NCBI GenBank assembly: GCA_020283715.1
Contig: JAIQCW010000078.1
Location: 62,001 to 126,000, forward strand
DNA: 64,000 nt
Direction: 5' to 3'
DNA from: Cytauxzoon felis
Taxonomy: Eukaryota > Apicomplexa > Aconoidasida > Piroplasmida > Theileriidae
The position numbers were made by a program, and so were the translations under genes. Under the pieces are notes generated by a model that was not told where the DNA came from, made no database searches, and saw only the letters and a program-made list of their open reading frames with translations. Of the stretch, positions 55,974 through 64,000 are shown piece by piece; position 1 is the stretch's first letter, and each line of letters starts with the position of its first letter.

Positions 55974-57100
55974 TTATTGTAACATTTTTTGTTGCAATTC
56001 TTTTAATTTTGAAATTAAAGTTTGTATTCTCTGTTCATCACAATCCACTTCAGGCAATGAATAGATTAAGGATTCCAATAGTTCCGGATTCCCTTCACTA
56101 CTAGATAATAATTCTATACATTTATCCAATGGTACAACTTCAAGTCCTTCCATGCCCTTCAATTCTTCCTCCAAGCTATAAATAGTAAATGATACTAAAT
56201 AAACTTCAAATTACTTTAGTTCTTTCGATTTCTCCTGCAATTTTGATGCTTCCTTCCTCAATCTCTCTTCTTCTTGTTCGAGAGATAATCTCAATGCCAT
56301 GTACAATTGTGGATCCATTTCCGGATCAACACCTAAAAGTCGTGACTAATGAAATAAATCTAATTTACCAAAATCGGTCAAATTTTGTGAAAATTGTCCA
56401 GAAGTAAATCCATCTCCACGTCCGCATATAACAGAAGAATTTAAAATCATATCACTTAATAATGTACCAGTCCCACTTTTACAACACAAATAGTGACTAT
56501 TAAAATGATTATTCAAAAAATTAAATCTAACCTTGTATCATTATTATTTACGGCAGAGTGGAGAGCTTTTAACTTTTCCTCAGTTTCAAAATGATTAGAC
56601 AAATTAATTATATCCAAAATTACATTATTCTTCTTCAATAATTTCCCCAATGTTACGAAGTGTTTCACTGGTTCAACCTAAAAAACAATGAGATTAAATG
56701 CAAAACATTAGAACTCTGATTTATAAATATAATAAATAAAACTTACAATTGGACTTGCTACAAAACATATAATTCTTTGTTGTTGTGACTTATTGAGCCT
56801 ATGTTTAAGGGCTAGTTGAGCTGTTTGAATGCCTCTTATAAAGTCTGCTTGATGTTGAGGTACAACTGTATGTAAATCAGATAGAAAACTACCCAAATCA
56901 TTTGATGGTGCGGTTAATAACTGTGATCCTTTTCTAGCAAGACATATGATACCTACTGAATTTTCAAATTGCTCCGATAATTTAGCACTTGCTATCAATC
57001 CAATTGCATCAATTTGTGCTCCTAATCTAGTGGGTAAAAAGTCACCATTCCTTGAATACTCTGAATTGTCTATACATATTAATGCTGCTTCAACCGCCAT
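55974..57100 (-). CDS. RPN10: 26S proteasome regulatory subunit RPN10 (PSMD4)
   Basis: Start 57100 (MAVEAALICIDNSEYSRNGD), the VWA domain that anchors Rpn10 to the 19S lid/base joint: GIICLARKGSQLLTAP, HRLNKSQQQRIICFVASPI. Exon breaks follow at 56736, about 56530 and lower. A ubiquitin-interacting motif is present (DPQLYMALRLSLEQEEERLR), matching the DPELALALRVSMEEQR-like UIM of homologues. The C-terminus is a helical tail ending KELQQKMLQ. It receives polyubiquitylated substrates. It lies 102 bp below the TyrRS start; with PSMA6 nearby, two proteasome genes sit within 5 kb. Confidence 0.85.
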
Positions 57101-57506
57101 GACTTATAGCTTGTATATAACAACAAAATGTACAAAACAATCTAAAACTATTGTCAAAATAAAAGACAAGTTTCTAGTTATTATATTAAATGCGATTATT
57201 TGGAGAAATGTTAGAGGTAGGAATAATAAAAAGTGATTAATGAAATCTATATCCCAAGAATCTTAGGTGATTAATTTTTATGCTAGGGAGACATATGTAT
57301 TGATAGAGCACCTTAATAAAATTTATTTTTAATATAAACAACGGGTAAATGTTAAAAAATACTTGATTATATATTAATTTAACTGGCTATTTTGTTTTGA
57401 TAGAAAATTATCGGATGAATCAAAAAGGGGCCATTAGTTGTAGGATTTAAATTCAATTTTATTAAACATGGATCATATGTATATTTAGTTTATTTAACAC
57501 TGTAAA
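57101..57506. promoter_or_regulatory. Divergent promoter region
   Basis: 406 bp between RPN10 (minus) and XRN2 (plus). AT-rich, no repeat, no RNA gene visible. Confidence 0.4.
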
Positions 57507-60372
57507 ATGGGTGTACCAACGTTTTATCGTTGGTTGTGTAATCGTTATCCCCGTGTACCTAAGGACGTAATAGATACTTATAGTGATCGTTACATCGATA
57601 CTACAAATGAAGAGGTTATTGGCGTTGAACTTTTATCTCCTAATCCTAATGGAGAATTTGATAACCTCTATCTTGATATGAATGGCATAATACACCCTTG
57701 TTGTCATCCAGAGAATATAGTAAGTTTAATAGTTGATATATTTTTTACTATAAAACAATATAGGAACAGCCTAGTTCTGAGGAGATTATGTTTCAATGTA
57801 TATTTGATTATATTGATAGAATATTTTTCCTTATACGTCCTAGGAAACTAATATTTCTTGCAATAGGTTTGTATTGATAACACTATAACTTTATCGAATA
57901 ATATTTATAGATGGAGTAGCTCCTCGTGCAAAGATGAATCAACAACGTTCTCGTCGTTTTAAATCAGCGGCAGATGCGGATTTAGAAGATGAAACATATA
58001 ATAAAGTATTGGAGGAGTTTAAAAATAGGAATATTGAGGTACCAACACGTAAAAATCGTTGGGATAGTAATGTAATCACACCAGGTACACCATTTATGTA
58101 TGAATTATCAAAAAGGATAGTAGAGTATATAAAAAAACGTATTGAAATGTATGATGCATGGAGAAGGATTACTGTAATATTTTCAGATGCAAATGTACCA
58201 GGTGAAGGTGAACATAAAATAATGAATTTTATAAGGAATCAAAGACATTGTACTAATTACAATCCAAATATGGTACATGTATTACACGGTATGGATGCTG
58301 ATTTAATTATGTTAGGATTAGCTACACACGAAATCAATTTTTATATAATTAGAGAAATTGTTACAAACTTTATAGATTTTAAACCAGAAAAAGATCCACT
58401 TATTATAACACATGAAATTAAATCCATAAATAATAATCAAAGACAATCTTCATCTTCATATCTAAGTTTAATGAGAGAGTCATGGAAACCACTACAATTT
58501 TTACAATTACCTATATTAAGAGAATATTTATCACATCAATTATATTTTCCAAATGGTTGGATATCAGAAGGTGGTGCTATAGATTTTGAGCGTTGTATAG
58601 ATGACTTAGTGTTAATGTGTTTTTTCTGTGGTAATGACTTTTTACCAAATTTACCATCTGTATCTATTACAGGTGGTTCTATAGATCAAATGATACTATT
58701 ATATCAAAAATTACTACCTGAATTAGGCGATTATTTATCTAATGAGGGTGAATTAAATATTAAACCATTAGGTACATTTGTATCATATCTGGGTAAAATC
58801 GAAGATCAAATATTCAAACAAGCAATCGAACATAAAGAAAGATGTAAAAAGAAACAACAAAATGATAATAAAAGGCAACGCATAGATGATTATAATGATG
58901 TTTCAAAAAAACATATACCTAATTATGCACTTAATAATGAAGATTTAATCAAAGGATGCCTCATCTACAAAACAACAAAGTCCGTTGATGTTCCTTCATT
59001 GAATATTACATCATCTGCTCCATTACCAACTGATATCCAATCCAACTCTGTTCCTCTCGCCTCCACCGTAGGTCCTGCAGACAGCTCTCCACTCGAGGTC
59101 CAATCCACCTCTCTTCGTCCTGCCGTCAGCTCCTCCAATTCACTCCCCGTAAACGGTAGTGCCACTCCCGGAGATCGTGGCGAAGATGTAGATGGAAGTG
59201 AAGGTAATGATGATGTAACCTCAAGTGGAGAACCCGTAGCTGATCTCAGGGATGCGAAGGGGGAAGTAAATAAGGAAAGCTCTCTGCAAGAGGAAGTCAA
59301 GGTTGTTACCTCAGGTGGAGACAATGATAGAATAAGTATCAGAGAGACATCGGATGATGAAGTTATGATTGAGTTTAAGAAGCGTCATGTTGAGTTATTG
59401 AATGAGTATCGTATAGTAGACGATCCAAAATATCCTATTGATTTATCATTGAATGATCCGAATTTATGGAAGAGTAATTATTATTGTGAGAAGTTTAATA
59501 TATCTAAGGATGAATTGGATTCTTTTATAATGGAGATATCAGAACATTATATAAGAGGATTATTATGGGTATTAAAATATTATTATCAAGGTTGTATAAG
59601 TTGGGGTTGGTATTATCCATATCATTATGCACCATTTTGTTCAGATTTGAATTTTGATGATGATATATCTTTAAAATTTGATTTAGGTATACCATTTACA
59701 CCAATACAACAATTAATGAGTGTTATGCCGGTAAGATCATCACATTGTTTACCTATTGAATTTCGTGATTTAATGACAAATCCATCATCACCAATATTAG
59801 ATTTTTATCCATTAAAATTTAAAGAAGATCCAAATGGTAAAAGATATAAATATCAATGGGTAGCATTATTACCATTTATTGATGAGTATAGATTATTAAA
59901 TGTTTTAAAACCATTAGAAGATAAATTAAATGATATAGATAAATTAAGAAATTGTATATCTAAAAATATATTATTCACTACTAATAATAATGTCTTAAAT
60001 ACAATTATTGGTCATATTGAAGATTATAATAATGATTATAAATATATTACATTCACAAATAATAAAAAACATAAAAGCAGATTATTATATGGTACCATTT
60101 TACCAAAACCTAAATTAAAGATTGAAGATCTTATGGAAGATCAAAGAAATAAAGGATTCAATTGCGATGTAGCTAAAAGAATGATACTAAATCTATTAGG
60201 TAATAAATATGATAATCTTAATCATAAAAATTTTCCATATTGGAATAATAATAAAGATTTCCAATCCAATAATAAATTCTACGATTTCCATCAATTTCAT
60301 AATAATCCAAACACATTCAATCAATACAGATATAAACATAATATCAAAGATATACCACCCTGGCATAAATAA
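57507..60372 (+). CDS. XRN2: 5'-3' exoribonuclease XRN2/RAT1 with in-frame mosaic repeat
   Basis: Exons 57507-57719, 57764-57866 and 57911-60372 give 925 residues. Conserved 5' region: [97 protein letters not shown], the acidic catalytic residues of XRN enzymes. The second conserved block follows ([20 protein letters not shown] then [16 protein letters not shown]), then a poorly conserved Asn-rich tail. The nuclear-type set (RAT1/XRN2) is favoured by length and the absence of the long cytosolic XRN1 C-terminus. Repeat R19 adds about 95 residues in frame between the two blocks, where other XRNs have a variable spacer. The enzyme degrades uncapped RNA and helps polymerase II termination. Confidence 0.88.
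59040..59325. repeat. Mosaic hairpin repeat, copy R19 (in-frame in XRN2)
   Basis: CTCCACCGTAGG, CTGCAGACAG, CCACTCGAGGTCC, CCTGCCGTCAGCTC, CCGT-AA-ACGG (59147-59156), CCACTCCCGGAGATCGTGG, ACCTCAAGTGGA, CCCGTAGCTGATCTCAGGG, CTCT-GCA-AGAG (59282-59292), ACCTCAGGTGGA. Stop-free in the XRN2 frame ([33 protein letters not shown]). Confidence 0.9.
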
Positions 60373-61194
60373 TCTATTTACACTCTTTTATACATCTATA
60401 AATAACACAATAACGAACTCGCAAGTTGTGTCCAATACACTCGAGGTCCACTCCTCAACACCTTCCACTAGGCGTTCCACCTGAGGTCGTCTTGCAGACA
60501 GCTCTTCTATTTACTTCCCCCTCCGTTTCCCTGAGATCAGCTGCGGGTTCCACTCGAGGTCCAGTACTACACTTCATTCCACCTGAGGTTACATCCAAAA
60601 CATCCTTAGCACCATCTTCCATCATTCCCATGATGGATGATCCATCTCTACCTTCACCACGATCTCTGGGAGTGGCTATACTCTTTAGAGATAGGTAAAT
60701 AGGAGAAGCCACCACGGCGAGTGGAAAGGAATGTGTTGACGAGTGGACCTCAGGTGGAGAGCTGAGTGAGGATTAATCGAAAAGACACATATGGATCTAT
60801 CGGTATTACAAATTTAATGGAGAGATATATTATATAATAATAATATTAGTGATTATCGGTATTTATTATGATATAAGTGTTATGAGAACATATTGATAAC
60901 ATATATACAGCCATGCATTTTACATGAATATGGATCATCAGTAAATGCATTACTAATATAAAAACTTATTTAATTACTAGTAAAGTAGACAGCATATATA
61001 TAAAAAAATTATATCTAAATTAACTGAATATTTAATTACAACATCAATATTATCATTGTTTTGTAAATACTTCTAATAAGTCTGCTGTTGTTTTTCATGT
61101 TATTATTCTTTAATCTAGATCATGATCTATGACAATACCCCCATTTATAAAAAAATTATTTCAGTCCTACATTTAAATTATATTACGATTAAAG
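60373..61194. other. Intergenic region with mosaic repeat R20
   Basis: 822 bp between XRN2 and the secreted-protein gene at 61195. The first part is repeat R20 (listed); the rest (60780-61194) is AT-rich spacer with no coding signal, presumably the promoter of the secreted gene. Confidence 0.5.
60440..60762. repeat. Mosaic hairpin repeat, copy R20 (intergenic)
   Basis: CACTCGAGGTCC, CCACTAGGCG, CCACCTGAGGTCG, CTTGCAGACAG, CCCTCCGTTTCCCTGAGATC / AGCTGCGGG, CACTCGAGGTCC, CCACCTGAGGTTACATCC, the ATCTTCCATCAT-TCCC-ATGATGG hairpin (as in R1 and R13), CACGATCTCTGGGAGTGGC, CTCTTTAGAG, CCACGGCGAGTGG, ACCTCAGGTGGA. Reverse orientation. Confidence 0.88.
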
Positions 61195-61689
61195 ATGAAA
61201 TATTTCGCGTTTTACGTTTCGATCTTGGTCACTTTGATCAATCAGTGCAGTGCAATTACAGTTACTTTCGATGTAAACGATGAGGATACTCAATTCATGA
61301 GAACTACAATATATAATTACAGGGGAATTAAAGTTACCGTAAACGATCCTGTAGATGGATACAGCGTTGTTAAAGTATTATCAGGCGATAACTTACTTCT
61401 GGATATTATTACAGAGAATGTAATATTAAAGCATCACATTATACTTCGTAGTTCTGCGGATACATTTTTCAAATTTCACATCTTAATAACTAAAACAGCT
61501 TATGGTACTGAAAAAGTCGACATATATAGAGAAGAAGGTAGTGGCAATATGATACTAGTGGAAAAAGGTTATGCCTTAGAACTAGTAGCTGGATTCGCAA
61601 AAGCTCATCCCCATGAAGAAGGTGTAAATCATCCTGACATAGGATTCTTAAAGGAGTTAGTAGAGAAAATCGAAACAGCTGATGAATAG
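61195..61689 (+). CDS. Small secreted protein, FAINT-like fold possible
   Basis: A 164-codon frame with a classic signal peptide (MKYFAFYVSILVTLINQCSA, cleavage near ITVTF). The mature part is beta-rich (TVTFDVNDEDTQFMRTTI, YRGIKVTVNDPVDGYSVVKV, LLLDIITENVILKHHI), resembling the short beta repeats of FAINT (DUF529) domains common in secreted Theileria proteins, but the match is weak. No GPI signal or membrane anchor is seen. Downstream is another secreted gene in the same direction. Likely exported; function unknown. Confidence 0.7.
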   Translation: MKYFAFYVSILVTLINQCSAITVTFDVNDEDTQFMRTTIYNYRGIKVTVNDPVDGYSVVKVLSGDNLLLDIITENVILKHHIILRSSADTFFKFHILITKTAYGTEKVDIYREEGSGNMILVEKGYALELVAGFAKAHPHEEGVNHPDIGFLKELVEKIETADE

Positions 61690-62299
61690 ACCACCAAATA
61701 AAATCGTCTTTGTTCATACATGTAATTGATTACTTATACAATACAAATCAATATTTATGGATTAAATACACGTATTTATAGATATTAATCGATTAACATA
61801 TATGTAAAACGATGTGTATTACTCATACTGTAGATTATTACAGGTTCTAAATACTACTAAGTTATAGCAGTTACACGGTATGGGGAAGTAGAAAAGATCT
61901 CACAGAAAAGGAATAATAACCATTTCCTTCCACTGAGATTGACAGTTAATCTATTTACTCTGCTTCGTATGCCATAAAGCTGCGTTGGCAGGTAATATGT
62001 TCATTCCCCATTATACGTATACATATTAACTTCATCTGCCACCATATTTAGTATTCTATCACATCAAGGTTTATTAAGATATTATGTGATAATATCATAT
62101 ATTTATCTTAATAATCGCCTACCTTTGTGATACTAAGTAACATTACTTGTCACCAATTTTATCCTTATTTATTATTTTCATATTGTTTCTCTCCTGTTCA
62201 CTTTTGTCATGAATAAATGGTACCTGATTGATTATTCCAGGATTTAAATGCCCCTTTCCATCTGTGAGTACATTCATGATTTAATATCGCATTTGGAGA
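61690..62299. other. Intergenic region
   Basis: 610 bp between the two secreted-protein genes. AT-rich, with an unremarkable short palindromic stretch. No gene, tRNA or repeat copy seen. It presumably holds the terminator of the first gene and the promoter of the second. Confidence 0.45.
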
Positions 62300-64000
62300 A
62301 TGTATTTCTTTACATTTGTATTCATCGCACTATCTAATTATTCAATCGTAGGCATAGCGGTTGTCGATGTCGATATAAAGGTTAGAGAAAGTACTCAGCA
62401 GATTGGAGTAGCGAATAAACAAGATGGTAATATTTCTATATATACACTAAAGGCTGAAGGTGATAATATAATTGGCAGAATTCTAGATAATAAAGCTGTG
62501 ATTTATAGACGTGTTGAAAACGATGGTTTCCAGAATTTAAATGTCCTGTATCCAAAGGGTAGTAGTGAACCCATAATTGTTAAAGTAGGATTTAGGAAAA
62601 AGAAGTTTTCTTGTATTACATCTTTTGAATATTATTGCCGCTTTAATGATGGATGGAAAATGGTATCTCGAGCATTTTTTGAATTTACTATTAATAAATT
62701 ACATGAATGTAAACTTGATTCCAAAGGTGTTTTAACATTCCCAAAATATGTAAACGTTGATCTTAATAAAAGGGAAAGTAATGATGCTCTCGATGTTAAA
62801 TGTTCTGAAGATAATAATAATTGGAACGTTCAATATCTTCCAAAACGTGGTTATAGCATTGTGGCAGTAATTGCAAATGGAGAGGTTGTATGGAAACTTG
62901 GTCAAGATTGCAGAATACCAAGTGAGGTTAAACTTTCCATATCTGATGATACACTCGTTTCAATAACTTTCAATGACCATGCACGTGCAAAAGAATCAGA
63001 AACTCTTACTTGCAAGTTGTATCCAGGAATGTCAAAAGATACTGTATCAGGGCATGATGATACTGATATTAAGAAAAAAGCAACTTTGGTTAAACATGCG
63101 AATGAAGAAGGAGATGAAGAGGAAGGAGATGAACAGGGGGTAATAGAAGATACAATTGCTTGGACAGATGGAATAGAAGTCGATGAAGAAGAAAAGAAGA
63201 AAGCCAGAGAGGAGAGAAGGAAGGCTAGAGAAGAAGAAAGAAGACAGAAAGAGGAAGCTATAGAGAAGGTCAAAGAGGCAGTTGAAGAGAAAGTTGAAGT
63301 GGTTGTGATTGAGGAGAAAGAGGTTGAAGTAGTGCCAGAGGAAGCTGAAGAGGAACATAAGGATGTCAAATTAAGAACCGCAGAAAAATTGAGACAAAAG
63401 GCTGAGAAGGCTCTAGAAGAAGCTCAAATGAAATATAATGATGCAAAGAAAGTATTAGATGATCTTGAGAGGAGGGCTAGGATCACTTCCCTAGAGGCTA
63501 AGAATTCTATAGAGGAGGCTAAATCTAAGGAAGAGGAATATAATAATGCTGTAGAATTGGCTAAAAATAAGAGAAATGTTGCATCAATGACTAAACAAAA
63601 TATCAAAGTGGCTGAAGAGACTCTGAAGGAATTAGAAAAGGCTATTCTTGTAGCTGTAGCTGAGAGGAAGGCTAGGGAAGAAGAGGAAAAGGAAAGGAAA
63701 AGACTTGAGGCCCTTGCTAAGGAAGCAGCTTCCCGTATTGATGATTCATTTAAGGATAATTGTAACTTGACTGATTCAACTTACGGAACTATAGACTCTA
63801 AAGGTGGAGATTATTTGTATCCATATCCAGCCGAGGATATAGAAATTTACTTGCCATTATTAGATGAATCATATTATATCAATAAATCTGATGGTGAGAC
63901 CACTCACACTACTATTCTCATATCTCCTCATCGTGCCACTAAGGTAATCTATTGTAATCTTGTACTGTGGAAATCTAAGGACAAGTATGAACATTGTAAG
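62300..64000 (+). CDS. Secreted FAINT-like / coiled-coil protein (3' end beyond window)
   Basis: Opens at ATG 62300 (stop in frame at 62282) and runs off the end: 567 codons, no stop. Residues 1-20 are a signal peptide (MYFFTFVFIALSNYSIVGIA). Two beta-rich modules follow (residues ~21-135 and ~145-240; AVVDVDIKVREST, YVNVDLNKRES then NWNVQYLPKRGYSIVAVIAN), plausibly FAINT/DUF529-like repeats. Then a very charged Lys/Glu/Ala/Arg segment (residues ~280-480: VDEEEKKKAREERRKAREEE) forms a long coiled coil, and a further beta-rich module begins near residue 495. Secreted FAINT proteins of this type modify host cells in Theileria; here the role is inference. Confidence 0.8.
   Translation, partial: MYFFTFVFIALSNYSIVGIAVVDVDIKVRESTQQIGVANKQDGNISIYTLKAEGDNIIGRILDNKAVIYRRVENDGFQNLNVLYPKGSSEPIIVKVGFRKKKFSCITSFEYYCRFNDGWKMVSRAFFEFTINKLHECKLDSKGVLTFPKYVNVDLNKRESNDALDVKCSEDNNNWNVQYLPKRGYSIVAVIANGEVVWKLGQDCRIPSEVKLSISDDTLVSITFNDHARAKESETLTCKLYPGMSKDTVSGHDDTDIKKKATLVKHANEEGDEEEGDEQGVIEDTIAWTDGIEVDEEEKKKAREERRKAREEERRQKEEAIEKVKEAVEEKVEVVVIEEKEVEVVPEEAEEEHKDVKLRTAEKLRQKAEKALEEAQMKYNDAKKVLDDLERRARITSLEAKNSIEEAKSKEEEYNNAVELAKNKRNVASMTKQNIKVAEETLKELEKAILVAVAERKAREEEEKERKRLEALAKEAASRIDDSFKDNCNLTDSTYGTIDSKGGDYLYPYPAEDIEIYLPLLDESYYINKSDGETTHTTILISPHRATKVIYCNLVLWKSKDKYEHCK

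Noticed and set aside
62902..63369. Ser-rich minus-strand frames
   Set aside because: Antisense shadows of the Lys/Glu-rich coiled-coil region of the plus-strand secreted protein.
1..64000. CRISPR array suggested by many short repeats
   Set aside because: Repeats are not of one length, spacing is irregular, cassettes differ and the genome is eukaryotic.
1..64000. Autonomous transposon (transposase or reverse transcriptase) as source of the repeat
   Set aside because: No such reading frame was seen in this window; the source may lie elsewhere.
1..64000. tRNA or rRNA genes
   Set aside because: No cloverleaf-like or rRNA-like stretch was seen by eye; a tRNA scan was not possible.

Overview
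This window reads as nuclear DNA of an apicomplexan piroplasm (the Theileria/Babesia/Cytauxzoon group). It is compact and AT-rich. Genes are packed on both strands, and most introns are 30-90 nt with GT-AG ends. There are two mitochondrial RAP-domain proteins, and the right end holds secreted, low-complexity, FAINT-like proteins of piroplasm type. I could not fix the species from sequence alone. The Theileria equi clade is a guess, not a result.

Layout. 0-3.5 kb: repeat debris, a multi-pass membrane protein (minus) and an apparently decayed gene. 3.6-12.4 kb: a three-exon coiled-coil protein and a many-exon RAP-domain protein (both plus). 12.5-21.2 kb: an unknown acidic/Cys-cluster protein, cytochrome bc1 hinge protein QCR6, splicing factor PRP3, a HORMA-domain protein, GAR1 and an FtsJ-type 2'-O-methyltransferase. 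21.2-30.7 kb: a 2H-phosphoesterase-like protein and a ~2,217-aa protein of unknown function. 30.7-45.4 kb: a second RAP protein, a RING-CH/FHA protein, SmD3, a C12orf4 (FERRY subunit) relative, MFAP1, a WDR70-like protein and exportin-7. 45.5-60.4 kb: SKI2 helicase, an oligopeptidase B-like S9 peptidase, proteasome alpha-6, tyrosyl-tRNA synthetase, RPN10 and XRN2/RAT1. 61-64 kb: two secreted proteins, the last running off the end. Many products act on RNA (splicing, snoRNP, rRNA methylation, export, exonuclease, helicase) or in the proteasome. There is no operon logic; they are simply neighbouring single-copy housekeeping genes.

The outstanding feature is a modular, relatively GC-rich repeat family at about 20 places. 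It looks like an undescribed non-autonomous element or domesticated structural repeat. Each copy is a mosaic of short cassettes separated by arms of the form TCCAC(C/T)TGAGGT / ACCTCA(A/G)GTGGA. Several copies are bounded by long inverted arms (21 bp, perfect, at 6074-6337). The cassettes are tiny hairpins whose stems change in a compensatory way between copies: CTCT-AA-AGAG, CCCT-GA-AGGG and CCGT-AA-ACGG in one slot; GTCT-GCA-AGAC, CTCT-GCA-AGAG and CCAT-GCA-ATGG in another. Most copies sit in introns, inflating them to 170-740 nt. Some are intergenic, and four genes (HORMA protein, 2H protein, the giant protein, XRN2) appear to carry them inside open reading frames. Most copies keep one common stop-free reading register although the spacers vary. 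A ~16-kb block (about 29.5-46.0 kb) has none.

A second oddity: exportin-7 and the oligopeptidase B-like gene each carry one reading-frame break at the same motif (T8 followed by C), in the same direction. This means either systematic homopolymer error or programmed/transcriptional slippage. Exon joints below were chosen by eye from GT-AG sites, phase and family conservation. They are predictions.
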